Assembly: GCA_023399215.1 (NCBI GenBank)
Contig: JAEWQJ010000011.1
Coordinates: forward strand, 1 to 64,000
Direction: 5' to 3'
DNA length: 64,000 bases
Source of the DNA: Methanobacteriota archaeon
GTDB lineage: Archaea > Halobacteriota > Methanosarcinia > Methanosarcinales > Methanosarcinaceae
Part shown: positions 25,399 to 33,007 of the stretch, one piece after another
How positions within the stretch are numbered: position 1 is the stretch's first letter
Layout of the letters: the number at the start of each line of letters is the position of its first letter
The notes under the pieces: generated by a model
Told to the model about the DNA's origin: nothing
Databases searched by the model: none
The model's input: the letters and a program-made list of their open reading frames with translations, nothing else
Program-made: the position numbers and the translations under genes

Positions 25399-26200
25399 CC
25401 TTGAACCTCTTTTTAAAAATTCGAATCGCTAAGAAATAAGAAATAAAAGCGAGTATAATTCCGCCAATCATATCCGTGATCCAGTGTATGCCAAGATACA
25501 GTATTGAAAAAAGGATGAAAATGGTTGTTCCTACCGCAAAAACCTTGTAACGCCTGAGATCTGTCTTGAAAAGTATAAACATCGTTGCCATTACCGAGAG
25601 TGCAGCATGCAGGCTTGGGAAGCAATTGTTAAGACGGGGACTACAGATAGTTACTATCCCCAGGATGGCCGGATTTAATTGATATAGCAAAGGGACCACT
25701 CCTGGCAATACATGCCCTGTCACATTTACTGGGAAAAATATGTAAAAAACGTAAGCTATCAAATATATAAGCATAAAAGTAATTGCATACTCTTTAAGAG
25801 CCTCATCATCCTGGCTAAATAGGAATAATATAAATGTAAAGATCAAAAGGAATGGAAATCCGATCAGATAAACTGCTCCGCAAAAGTATGTCAGTGTTGG
25901 ATTGGCTATGCTCTGGAAAATACTCACTTTAGTGCCTTCCAGCATCAACATATATCTATCATAATTGAGAGAGGGACTGAGACCCAGAAAGTTTGAAATT
26001 TCTCTTTGTGAATCCATAAGTATGAAGATAAATGCTGCCGAAGCTACATAAGGTAGAATATCTGAAATCCCAGGCGACTCAAGGTTTCTATAGTAATATT
26101 TAGGCCGAAGAGGTTCCGGCACAAAAATATAATAGCCTGCTGGCACTGAAAATATCAGAGACAGCGTTATCATAAAGTCTAGTTGATTTGAGGATATCAT
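25370..26200 (-). CDS. PAP2-family membrane phosphatase / phospholipid transferase
   Basis: 276 residues with about six membrane segments. The PAP2 motifs are visible: CFPSLHAALSV holds the catalytic His, and YLGIHWITDMIGGI the final SRxxxxxHxxxD-type part with His and Asp. A polar loop with CSPRLNN precedes. The architecture resembles the inositolphosphotransferase (Aur1/Ipt1) branch, so it could transfer a phosphorylated head group to a lipid rather than simply remove phosphate. It is the first gene of the PAP2-glycosyltransferase-flippase operon, consistent with building a glycosylated archaeol lipid. Confidence 0.82.
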   Translation of the reverse strand: MISSNQLDFMITLSLIFSVPAGYYIFVPEPLRPKYYYRNLESPGISDILPYVASAAFIFILMDSQREISNFLGLSPSLNYDRYMLMLEGTKVSIFQSIANPTLTYFCGAVYLIGFPFLLIFTFILFLFSQDDEALKEYAITFMLIYLIAYVFYIFFPVNVTGHVLPGVVPLLYQLNPAILGIVTICSPRLNNCFPSLHAALSVMATMFILFKTDLRRYKVFAVGTTIFILFSILYLGIHWITDMIGGIILAFISYFLAIRIFKKRFKDESTRFYMR

Positions 26201-26368
26201 TTAATGTGCGCCTCAGTGTTTGAATACCTTAATCCAAAAACAGATAATTCTGAAATATTTCTCACTGTTATTCGGTTTATTAGGTTTTTTACATAGAATA
26301 AAACAACTATATATTAATTGTGGAGAAAAAGTTACACTTTCATTTTTTAAAATATGATCGTCTCTGTT

Positions 26369-26467
26369 GGCCAGTATGTTTTATTTCTATGAGTTATTTA
26401 TTCATTTCTCTGTCATTTTGGCCAGTACTTTTTATTTCTATGAGCAATTTATTCACTTCTCTGTCAA
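26369..26467. repeat. Two 51-bp direct repeats
   Basis: Copies at 26369 and 26420 share GGCCAGTA, TTTATTTCTATGAG and the tail ATTTATTCA(T/C)TTCTCTGTC with few mismatches. Confidence 0.75.
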
Positions 26468-26789
26468 TCCCTGTTTTATCCCAAAGCGATTTCGTTTTTT
26501 AATTTCTTTATTGCAGTTATATATTGTATGCAGGCGACTCACTATTTTACTTCAATTCTAACTTGTTTCTTTTACATGATCGTTCTAATTAAAATGGAAT
26601 TGGAATTTATTCAGTGTTTAACCTTTTGTGTCGACTGCTGTTGTATTGTATATTGAACTTTCGAACTTTTTGAATCTGTAAAATCATTTCAGGATACAAT
26701 CCTTAGTTCACAAATATTAAGCGCACATGTGAGTAATCAAAATATGTAGGTTAATAGATCACAATTTTAAAATCTGCTACATCGGTTGT

Positions 26790-26803
26790 GCTTAAATTTA
26801 AGC
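26790..26803. promoter_or_regulatory. 14-bp palindrome GCTTAAATTTAAGC
   Basis: A perfect palindrome with a second TTAAGCGC half site about 70 bases to the left. It lies past the S-layer terminator, so any link to a gene is unclear. Confidence 0.3.
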
Positions 26804-26897
26804 GCATATACTGATATCTGAAGATATTTATGCGTCTAAAAATACGGAATTTAGGTACACAACAGTCAATTGGAATTCTAGTAAAAAATTAAAAAAA

Positions 26898-26918
26898 GAA
26901 GGATTAAGAAAATCCTTC
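26898..26918 (-). terminator. Hairpin plus T-run after the S-layer gene
   Basis: On the minus strand GAAGGATT and AATCCTTC form an 8-pair stem with a 5-base loop, followed at once by seven T. It starts 11 bases past the S-layer stop codon. A strong terminator fits a very highly expressed gene. Confidence 0.8.
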
Positions 26919-26929
26919 ACTCAGTGAAT

Positions 26930-28972
26930 TTATCTGTTCTTCCTGACGATGTAGAAGACTGACAGCAGTCCGAAGATTGCTGGGACGATCTCAAAGCCAG
27001 GAGCGTTGTTCTTTGTATCAGTGGTGTTGTTTGCAGCATCTGGTGTAGCTGAAGTTGTAACTGGAGCCTCCGTGTCTGTAGGAGTGCTTGCGTTTACATC
27101 TTGAGTTTCTTCAGTGCTGTTCACAACTGGAGTTGAAGTAACACTCATGTTATCGGTGACTGTTGTGTTACCGATGCTGGTTGTGTTACCTGAGGTTGTA
27201 ACTGTTCCGTTACCAAGGGTCTGCTCAACGTATGGGTAGTATCTGAGCTCATTGGAGTCGGCGATCTTGAAGTACATTCCCTCTCCGATTTCCTGATCAG
27301 AGTCTTTAGTCAGACTGAATGTATCATCATTGCTGATGTTAATGCTTGCACCGTTAAGGGAAACATCGTCAAGCTTGCCGAATTCATCGTCAGAGTTGAT
27401 CTTCCTTGCGTTTGCATAGTCAATGAGCCAGAGACCGTCAATCTGTGCAATGCTGTCGACTGCGCCCTGGAACACCTGGTTGACATGTACTTTCAGGACA
27501 GGAACATCGTCTTCGCCCTGCACATCGTCAACTTTGCAAGTCCAGATATGGTCGCCAGAGTCAGTTGAGATGATCTCGTCATCAACGTATTCTCCATCTT
27601 TGTCGAATTCAAGCCAGACTTTATTACCGTCAACATCTACCTGCTTGGCCTGGAGAGAGTATCCATCACCGAGGTCGAGGGAGTCACCGGTCTTGAGAGT
27701 GTACTTGTCATCGCTGTCGAGAACGAGCTGGGCAAGCTTGCTAGCGTCGTTGGATTTCAGTGGGACATACTTCTGGGCAAAGAAGCCAAGAACAGGGTAT
27801 GTACCATTGAAAGCGTCATCGGCATCATAATCAACCTTGCTTATAGTGGTGCTGTATTCGAGGCCGTTTTTAGGAATAGTTCTTCCGTTAACGCCAGAAA
27901 CACTCAGAGTTTCGGTTCCAACGTTCTTCTTCAGGTCGTAGAAGAATCCAGCAAAGTTGTCTGAAGTCCATGTGTAAGACTGTGTACCGGAAACAACGGT
28001 TCCTCTTACATCATAGGTTCCAGAAGTTGTTTGCTGCTTGTAGGCATAGAACCTGAGATCATTGGAGTCAGCAACCTTGAAGTATAATCCTTGCCCAATT
28101 TCCTGATCAGAGTCTTTAGTCAGGCTGAATGTATCATCGTTGCTGATGGTAATGGTTGGGCCATTGATTGAAACATCGTTGAGTTTGCCGAATTCATCGT
28201 CAGAGTTGATCTTTATTGCGTTTGCGTAGTCAATAAGCCAGATAGCATCAATCTGTGCAATGCTGTCGACTGCGCCCTGGAACACCTGGTTGACATGTAC
28301 TTTCAGGACAGGAACATCGTCTTCGCCCTGCACGTCGTCAACTTTGCAAGTCCAGGTATGATCGCCAGAGTCAGTTGAGATGATCTCGTCATCAACGTAT
28401 TCTCCATCTTTGTCGAATTCAAGCCAGACTTTATTACCGTCAACATCTACCTGCTTGGCCTGGAGAGAGTATCCATCACCGAGGTCAAGGGAGTCACCGG
28501 TCTTGAGAGTGTACTTGTCGTCGCTGTCGAGAACGAGTTTGGCGAGCTTGTCAGCAGCGTTGGACTTCAGTGGAATATACTTGTCTGCGAAGAAGCCAAT
28601 TACGCTGTAGTTGCCCCAGTCGTCATATTGGTATTCGGCGTTTCCGATTGTTGTCTTGTAGACTAAACCGTTCTCTCCGATAGTCCTGCCAGAAGTACCA
28701 GAAACGTTCTTAATGGTAAGAGACTCGGTTGTCACGTTGTCGTCAATGTCGTAATAGAATGCTGCAAATTTGTTAGCATCCATTGTAATAGCTGTACCGT
28801 TACCATATGCAGAATTTGCAAGGATGTCGGTTAAACTTGAGCCATTGTACACAGGGCCGCGGATCTCAACTGTACTCGCTGCTGAGGTTGTATTATCATC
28901 AGCCATTGCGGCGGATGCAAATACAGTCAGAAGCATGAGAGCTGCCATTGCACTGGCTACAAATCTCTTCAT
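26930..28972 (-). CDS. Major S-layer glycoprotein (two DUF1608 domains)
   Basis: 680 residues. A signal peptide (MKRFVASAMAAL to ASAAMA, cleaved near residue 24) is followed by two DUF1608 S-layer domains of about 270 residues, an acidic Thr/Ser-rich stalk (VTSTPVVNSTEET, many N-X-S/T sites), and a C-terminal APGF-EIVPAIFGLLSVFYIV-RKNR segment. This last is the PGF-CTERM-like signal for archaeosortase processing and membrane anchoring. It should form the hexagonal surface lattice of Methanosarcina. The start is the ATG at 28972 with GGAGG 10 bases upstream; an upstream 26-codon extension is rejected. The two domains share about 300 nearly identical bases (27441-27736 and 28251-28546). TATA box, a long leader and a terminator are described separately. 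Confidence 0.95.
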   Translation of the reverse strand: MKRFVASAMAALMLLTVFASAAMADDNTTSAASTVEIRGPVYNGSSLTDILANSAYGNGTAITMDANKFAAFYYDIDDNVTTESLTIKNVSGTSGRTIGENGLVYKTTIGNAEYQYDDWGNYSVIGFFADKYIPLKSNAADKLAKLVLDSDDKYTLKTGDSLDLGDGYSLQAKQVDVDGNKVWLEFDKDGEYVDDEIISTDSGDHTWTCKVDDVQGEDDVPVLKVHVNQVFQGAVDSIAQIDAIWLIDYANAIKINSDDEFGKLNDVSINGPTITISNDDTFSLTKDSDQEIGQGLYFKVADSNDLRFYAYKQQTTSGTYDVRGTVVSGTQSYTWTSDNFAGFFYDLKKNVGTETLSVSGVNGRTIPKNGLEYSTTISKVDYDADDAFNGTYPVLGFFAQKYVPLKSNDASKLAQLVLDSDDKYTLKTGDSLDLGDGYSLQAKQVDVDGNKVWLEFDKDGEYVDDEIISTDSGDHIWTCKVDDVQGEDDVPVLKVHVNQVFQGAVDSIAQIDGLWLIDYANARKINSDDEFGKLDDVSLNGASINISNDDTFSLTKDSDQEIGEGMYFKIADSNELRYYPYVEQTLGNGTVTTSGNTTSIGNTTVTDNMSVTSTPVVNSTEETQDVNASTPTDTEAPVTTSATPDAANNTTDTKNNAPGFEIVPAIFGLLSVFYIVRKNR

Positions 28973-29126
28973 TTTGTTGTTTCCTCCATATTTGTAAGAT
29001 CTATATGTAAGAAGAATCATCGGGATCAATAATTTAAGGGGGTCCATCATTCTTCATCAATCAGAGCTATTTATTACGTCCATTGTCGAAGACTGTTTCG
29101 TTTCTCCTCATCCCGAAAATTGGTTT

Positions 29127-29148
29127 ACACCGTTTTATAAAATGGTGT
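29127..29148 (-). promoter_or_regulatory. Leader hairpin of the S-layer mRNA
   Basis: A nearly perfect 22-base palindrome, ACACC(G)TTTTATAAAA(T)GGTGT, about 155-175 bases before the start codon and inside the predicted leader. It may stabilise the mRNA or affect translation. Confidence 0.45.
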
Positions 29149-29244
29149 CTTATAAATCTCTTTTGGTCCCCTATTTAGACAGTCTAAGGGAACTTTTCAT
29201 ATTTCCGATAAGCTCCGGTGAAATTTGGATATTTAACTCGTAAA

Positions 29245-29262
29245 CTATATAAAAATATATTT
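29245..29262 (-). promoter_or_regulatory. TATA box of the S-layer gene
   Basis: Minus-strand TATATTTTTATATAG. Transcription would start near 29220, giving a leader of about 245 bases before the ATG at 28972. Confidence 0.6.
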
Positions 29263-29319
29263 ATTCGAAGATTGTACTAATGTTCGACAATTGTACTAAT
29301 CTTCGAATAATGTACCAGA
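29263..29319. promoter_or_regulatory. Three 19-bp operator-like repeats upstream of the S-layer TATA box
   Basis: Three exact-length units with consensus (N)TTCGA(A/C)NA(T)TGTAC(T/C)A, at 29263-29281, 29282-29300 and 29301-29319. The array touches the TATA box. The third unit matches 31216-31234 upstream of the COG4705 gene at 16 of 19 positions. A transcription factor site array is the simplest reading. Confidence 0.65.
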
Positions 29320-29923
29320 ATCGTTATTATGTCTAATGAAGACTGAAAACTGAAGGTTATTGTGGTGAATGATCGGGATCAACACTGCAAAATATTTCAA
29401 ACCTTCCTCCCTAGAAGAATGTGGCGGAACCTTCTTCCATAGGAGAATGTGGCGGGTTTTCCAAGTTTCTTCCATGTTTCCCGCCACCATAAATAATTTC
29501 AATTTTTGTTCAGTAAGCGTAAAAGTTTTCGTCTATTTTTATCCGGTTGATTTTTAAAAATGTATAATTCAGCTGACCTCTTAATGAAATTTGAGCTCGA
29601 AATTCAACACTCTCTTGTAAGCGTATTTTGAATCTGGTAGATCATCCATTAACTGACCAGGATGTCTCACTAACTGACCAGGATATCTCAATAGAGTTTA
29701 AAACCAGTGAAGTAGAGCTCAGATAACGAGACTAACTCAAAACTTTGACCGTCCAGAATACCCGATTGATGTTTTCCTTACGTTACCTGCAATATGGCTT
29801 GTGATTCAGTTTAAATGTCATACTGTAGGTTTCTTAAAAAAGTGCTAAGTTTTCTGGAAAAGAATAGCTAGAAGCTGTGTATCTCATACTGGAATAATAT
29901 TAATCAAACGATAAACTATCAAA

Positions 29924-30448
29924 TTATTTAGAGTTCTTGAATTCCCACATTTCGATAAAACCATCAACCAGACTATCGAGAAAACTTTCTTTGTAGCATA
30001 TAAGGAGTTCTGCAATCGCAGGAGGGTCAATGACTGTGAATTTACTTATCCTGCCAGTTTTTTCCCTTTCAATTATTCCGGCTTCTACAAGTTTGTTCAG
30101 GTTCCAGGAAACGGTTGAAGGTGAGAGGCCAACAGCCTGAGAGAGTTCTTTGTTATTCATGTTCGGATTATTGAGAAGCTGAATAAGGATGTGCCTGCAA
30201 CCGGATCTTCTTAAGAAAGACATTATTTTTCTCTCGTTTTCGCTTAAGCTTCTGTCTTTTACGAAATAACGTACATAATCTCCATCATTCAAAGCCCTTA
30301 TCATATTTTTCTTTTCCAGGCACTGAAGATGGTACTGCAAGTTGCCAACTACCATCTGCAATCTCCGCTCAAGTTCCCGGAAGTGAATGCCCGGAGATTT
30401 TTTAATTTGTTCGTAAATTCTTCTTCTAGTCTCTAGTTCGAATTCCAT
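29924..30448 (-). CDS. Double winged-helix transcription regulator
   Basis: 174 residues with two winged-helix domains. The first (RRRIYEQIKKSPGIHFRELERRLQ, then VGNLQYHLQCLEKKNMI) and the second (ILIQLLNNPNMNNKELSQ, then SPSTVSWNLNKLVEAGIIER) both show the helix-turn-helix pattern of the archaeal ArsR/MarR-like class. A short C-terminal helix (AIAELLICYKESFLDSLVDG) could dimerise. It is 6 bases downstream of a small membrane protein gene on the same strand, a frequent archaeal pairing where the membrane partner may control the regulator. It lies between the two promoters that share 19-bp repeats, so it is the natural candidate to bind them. Confidence 0.85.
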   Translation of the reverse strand: MEFELETRRRIYEQIKKSPGIHFRELERRLQMVVGNLQYHLQCLEKKNMIRALNDGDYVRYFVKDRSLSENERKIMSFLRRSGCRHILIQLLNNPNMNNKELSQAVGLSPSTVSWNLNKLVEAGIIEREKTGRISKFTVIDPPAIAELLICYKESFLDSLVDGFIEMWEFKNSK

Positions 30449-30454
30449 TTTACC

Positions 30455-30724
30455 TTACTCTTTTGTTATCATGGAAAGAAAAAACAATGCAAGCACAACA
30501 AAATTTAGTAAACTTCCCCAAATTTCGGGGTATTCACCTGCTTGAGGGAAAAAAATATCTGCTGCGTCCAGGAAGTTCATCACTGAATAGAAAAAAAACG
30601 CTAAAGATAAAATAAAAAGTTTCTTTCTACGTTCTCGACGGTATGCAAGATGAGAGATCACAAAAAGGATTAACGCTAATAAACTTGATACAAGCTGGAT
30701 TATTTGATCGGGTTCAGTCATCAT
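30455..30724 (-). CDS. Small membrane protein paired with the winged-helix regulator
   Basis: 89 residues with three hydrophobic segments: residues 9-26 (VSSLLALILFVISHLAY), 36-54 (LFILSLAFFFYSVMNFLD) and 68-86 (LLNFVVLALFFLSMI). A basic loop RRERRKK separates the first two, pointing to the cytoplasm. No enzymatic motif. It precedes the regulator gene by 6 bases, so both come from one message. It resembles small membrane proteins that sit next to winged-helix genes in many archaea and may hold or sense for the regulator. Confidence 0.72.
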   Translation of the reverse strand: MMTEPDQIIQLVSSLLALILFVISHLAYRRERRKKLFILSLAFFFYSVMNFLDAADIFFPQAGEYPEIWGSLLNFVVLALFFLSMITKE

Positions 30725-30976
30725 AGACTTCAGTTGCCTCCATCAACGCATTACATTAAATCAAACATTAAGATGTCAAGTTTTGAGATGCACTCCAGAA
30801 AAATATATTTGTAAATGTCTTGGGTGAATTTTATTCGTTTTTATGTCTAATCAAATTAGTTTTTTATGTCTCGCCAAAATAGTCTGTCATACCACAACGA
30901 AGTATTTGAAATCTATGCTATGTTATTAATAATGCTTACACAAAATAAAAACTTCAGATGAAGTTCTTTATTAATA

Positions 30977-31108
30977 GAGCTAATCCCAAAACCCATTTTC
31001 ATTCCAAATTATCAGAATTACTCTGGATTATTTTCGCGATCTGAAGCTCGATTGATCACTTAAAATGCGGGAACCGAAGAAGCAAATTTTGAGTTTTGGG
31101 ACCAGCTC
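30977..31108. mobile_element. MITE-like element, 132 bp
   Basis: The left end GAGCTAATCCCAAAACCCA and the reverse complement of the right end GAGCTGGTCCCAAAACTCA agree at 16 of 19 positions. AATA flanks both sides (30973-30976 and 31109-31112) as a possible target duplication. It is non-coding. The CCCAAAAC core resembles the ends of the element at 32080-32297. Confidence 0.6.
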
Positions 31109-31198
31109 AATAAAAGCCTCAGAACCACTTTCACGATCATAAACTCGGTCCTCATTTGAAATTTGAAATTGAGATTGTAAGTTTATTTTTCTGATAAT

Positions 31199-31249
31199 TT
31201 GAGTACTGTATTAATATTCGAATACTGCACCAGAATCAATATATTTGTG
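31199..31249 (+). promoter_or_regulatory. COG4705 gene promoter with shared 19-bp repeats
   Basis: TTGAGTACTGTATTAAT (31199-31215) and ATTCGAATACTGCACCAGA (31216-31234) match the S-layer operator-like units, and a TATA-like AATATATTTGTG follows at about 31238. The start codon is at 31295, giving a leader of about 30 bases. Confidence 0.5.
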
Positions 31250-31294
31250 ATTATTTCTCCAAAGTAGTGAATTCTAACATACAAGGAGAATATT

Positions 31295-32077
31295 ATGGCG
31301 AACATTCAACCCGATAAATTGAATACAAACGAAATGGTTCGCAAGGTCCCCGAAATAACGCTTATGTTCTGGATAATCAAGATATTTGCCACCACCCTTG
31401 GTGAGACTGGTGGGGACGCCGTTACCATGTCTATGAATCTTGGCTATCTTGCTGGCACAATGATTTTTACTTTGTTTTTTGCCGCCACTGTTATCACGCA
31501 GATTCGCGAAAAGAAACTCAACCCGTACATCTATTGGATAACTATTATCGCCACGACGACGTTAGGCACGACATTGGCTGATTTTTGTACCCGGTCTTTG
31601 GGAATCGGATATGCAGGCGGATCCTTCCTGCTTTTTGTTTTTCTCATGGGATCACTATTCATTTGGAAACACAACATGGGATCTGTTTCTATAAATACCG
31701 TTAACTCTCCAAAAACAGAGATGTTCTGCTGGGGAACGATCATGTTCTCTCAAACCTTAGGTACAGCCCTTGGTGATTGGACTGCTGATAATATGGGCTT
31801 AGGCTATTCCGGTGCTGCTATAGTATTTGGCGCTCTGCTATTACTTGTTGCGGTGGCATACTTCTGGACCAAAATATCCTCCACTGCTCTTTTCTGGATA
31901 GCCTTCATTCTTACGCGACCGCTTGGGGCAGTAGTTGGAGATTTTCTGGATAAACCTATCAGCTCCGGCGGATTGGCGTTAAGCCGCTACTCAGCATCAG
32001 CAGTGTTGCTTATTTGTATTCTGTCTTTAATTGTTTTATCTGAACGAAGAGCTAGACTGCAAAAATGCTATGAGTAA
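31295..32077 (+). CDS. COG4705-type membrane protein
   Basis: 260 residues with about seven or eight hydrophobic segments and a striking internal periodicity. TTLGETGGDAVTMSMNLGYLAG, TTLGTTLADFCTRSLGIGYAGG, QTLGTALGDWTADNMGLGYSG and RPLGAVVGDFLDKPISSGGL are four versions of one T-LG-x-x-x-D motif. Each places an acidic residue in a membrane helix. That architecture fits a transporter; the family (COG4705) is uncharacterised in archaea. Ribosome site AAGGAG lies 9 bases upstream. Its promoter shares repeats with the S-layer promoter, hinting at a cell-envelope role. Confidence 0.8.
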   Translation: MANIQPDKLNTNEMVRKVPEITLMFWIIKIFATTLGETGGDAVTMSMNLGYLAGTMIFTLFFAATVITQIREKKLNPYIYWITIIATTTLGTTLADFCTRSLGIGYAGGSFLLFVFLMGSLFIWKHNMGSVSINTVNSPKTEMFCWGTIMFSQTLGTALGDWTADNMGLGYSGAAIVFGALLLLVAVAYFWTKISSTALFWIAFILTRPLGAVVGDFLDKPISSGGLALSRYSASAVLLICILSLIVLSERRARLQKCYE

Positions 32078-32304
32078 CCGGCTCAGTATCAAAATCCAGT
32101 GATGAACATAAAATAAAAAATTACTAGATTTTGTAATTGGTCTCAATTTTTGTAATTGGTCTCAATCCTTGAGATATAGCTTAGGGATTGAAGCCTTTAG
32201 ATGTCGAATATTGATTTTGATGAAAACCGTATTCTTCTTGCGAATTCATATTTTCAATTACGAAATGCAAAAATCACTAAGTTTTGGAACAGAGTCAAGT
32301 AACC
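32073..32304. mobile_element. MITE-like element with 7-bp target duplication
   Basis: A 218-base non-coding element (32080-32297) flanked by AGTAACC on both sides (32073-32079 and 32298-32304). The ends GCTCAGTATCAAAATCCAGT and the reverse complement of the right end (ACTCTGTTCCAAAACTTAGT) match at about 16 of 23 positions when extended to GAT. The left AGTAACC spans the TAA stop of the COG4705 gene, so insertion landed at the very end of that gene without changing it. Inside, AATTGGTCTCAAT is repeated (about 32136 and 32154). Confidence 0.72.
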
Positions 32305-32334
32305 TATTGATAAATATATTGTAAAAGTGTCCCT

Positions 32335-32982
32335 ATGGAGAATTTAAACTATTTTGTAGACCTATTCATGCATCTTGATACACATTTAAGTGCAATAACA
32401 AATGAATATGGTCTATTAACGTATTTACTGTTGTTTGATATTATCTTTTGTGAGACCGGTCTGGTAATAACTCCGTTCTTACCGGGCGATTCTCTTGTCT
32501 TTGCAACTGGAGATCTGGATGCCATTGGTTCATTCAATTTATTTACTATATTAGTTGTTCTATGTTTTGCAGCCGTTGCAGGAGACACTGTAAATTATCA
32601 AATAGGTCATTTATTAAGAGATAGAGTCGCAAGTCGTGAAAATATACGGTTTGTTAAACGAGAACATCTTGACCGTACACATGAATTCTTTGAAAAATAT
32701 GGTGTAAAAACAATAATTCTAGCTCGCTTTATCCCTGTTATCCGGACCTTTGCACCGTTTGTAGCAGGGGTTGGAATGATGCCTTATTCGACATTCATTA
32801 GCTACAATATCATCGGTGGAGTCGCATGGGTAATGTCATTCTTTTTTGGAGGATACTTTTTCGGGAACTTGCCAGTTGTAAAGGATAACTTCAGCTTTGT
32901 AATACTTGGAATAATTTTTGTTTCACTACTTCCAGGGATTATTACGTATATTCAGAGCAAATGTGATCCAAAAAAGGCATGA
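32335..32982 (+). CDS. DedA family membrane protein
   Basis: 215 residues with four to five membrane segments and the DedA (SNARE-associated/VTT) signature: ETGLVITPFLPGDSLVF, AAVAGDTVNYQIGHLL, FFEKYGVKTIILARFIPVIR and TFAPFVAGVGMMPYSTFISY. The Glu in the first re-entrant loop and the Arg in ARFIPVIR, needed for function in bacterial DedA, are both present. The family is implicated in recycling lipid carriers across the membrane, which would fit with nearby surface glycoconjugate genes. A TATA-like ATAAATATATT is near 32311. Confidence 0.92.
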   Translation: MENLNYFVDLFMHLDTHLSAITNEYGLLTYLLLFDIIFCETGLVITPFLPGDSLVFATGDLDAIGSFNLFTILVVLCFAAVAGDTVNYQIGHLLRDRVASRENIRFVKREHLDRTHEFFEKYGVKTIILARFIPVIRTFAPFVAGVGMMPYSTFISYNIIGGVAWVMSFFFGGYFFGNLPVVKDNFSFVILGIIFVSLLPGIITYIQSKCDPKKA

Positions 32983-33007
32983 TAAAGCAAACTCTATAGC
33001 AAGATCT

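Larger units (their letters stand above)
26201..26929. other. Gene-free stretch between PAP2 and S-layer genes
   Basis: Carries two 51-base direct repeats (26369-26467), two TTAAGCGCA(T/C)AT sites (near 26718 and 26797), a 14-base palindrome at 26790-26803 and the S-layer terminator. No gene is convincing. Confidence 0.5.
28973..29923. other. Gene-free stretch: S-layer leader and promoter
   Basis: From left to right: the ~245-base 5' leader of the S-layer mRNA, its TATA box at 29245-29262, a 3 x 19-bp array, then a region with two GAATGTGGCGG repeats and an inverted GTGGCGGG/CCCGCCAC pair (29452-29486), a doubled CTAACTGACCAGGAT near 29650, and nothing else recognised up to the regulator gene. 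Confidence 0.6.
30725..31294. other. Divergent promoter region with a MITE-like element
   Basis: Contains the inverted-repeat element at 30977-31108 and, at 31199-31250, the promoter of the COG4705 gene with repeats shared with the S-layer promoter. No gene seen. Confidence 0.5.

Noticed and set aside
27423..28610. Two plus-strand frames with the same Ser-rich sequence inside the S-layer gene
   Set aside because: They are antisense shadows of the duplicated S-layer domain, which explains why they resemble each other.
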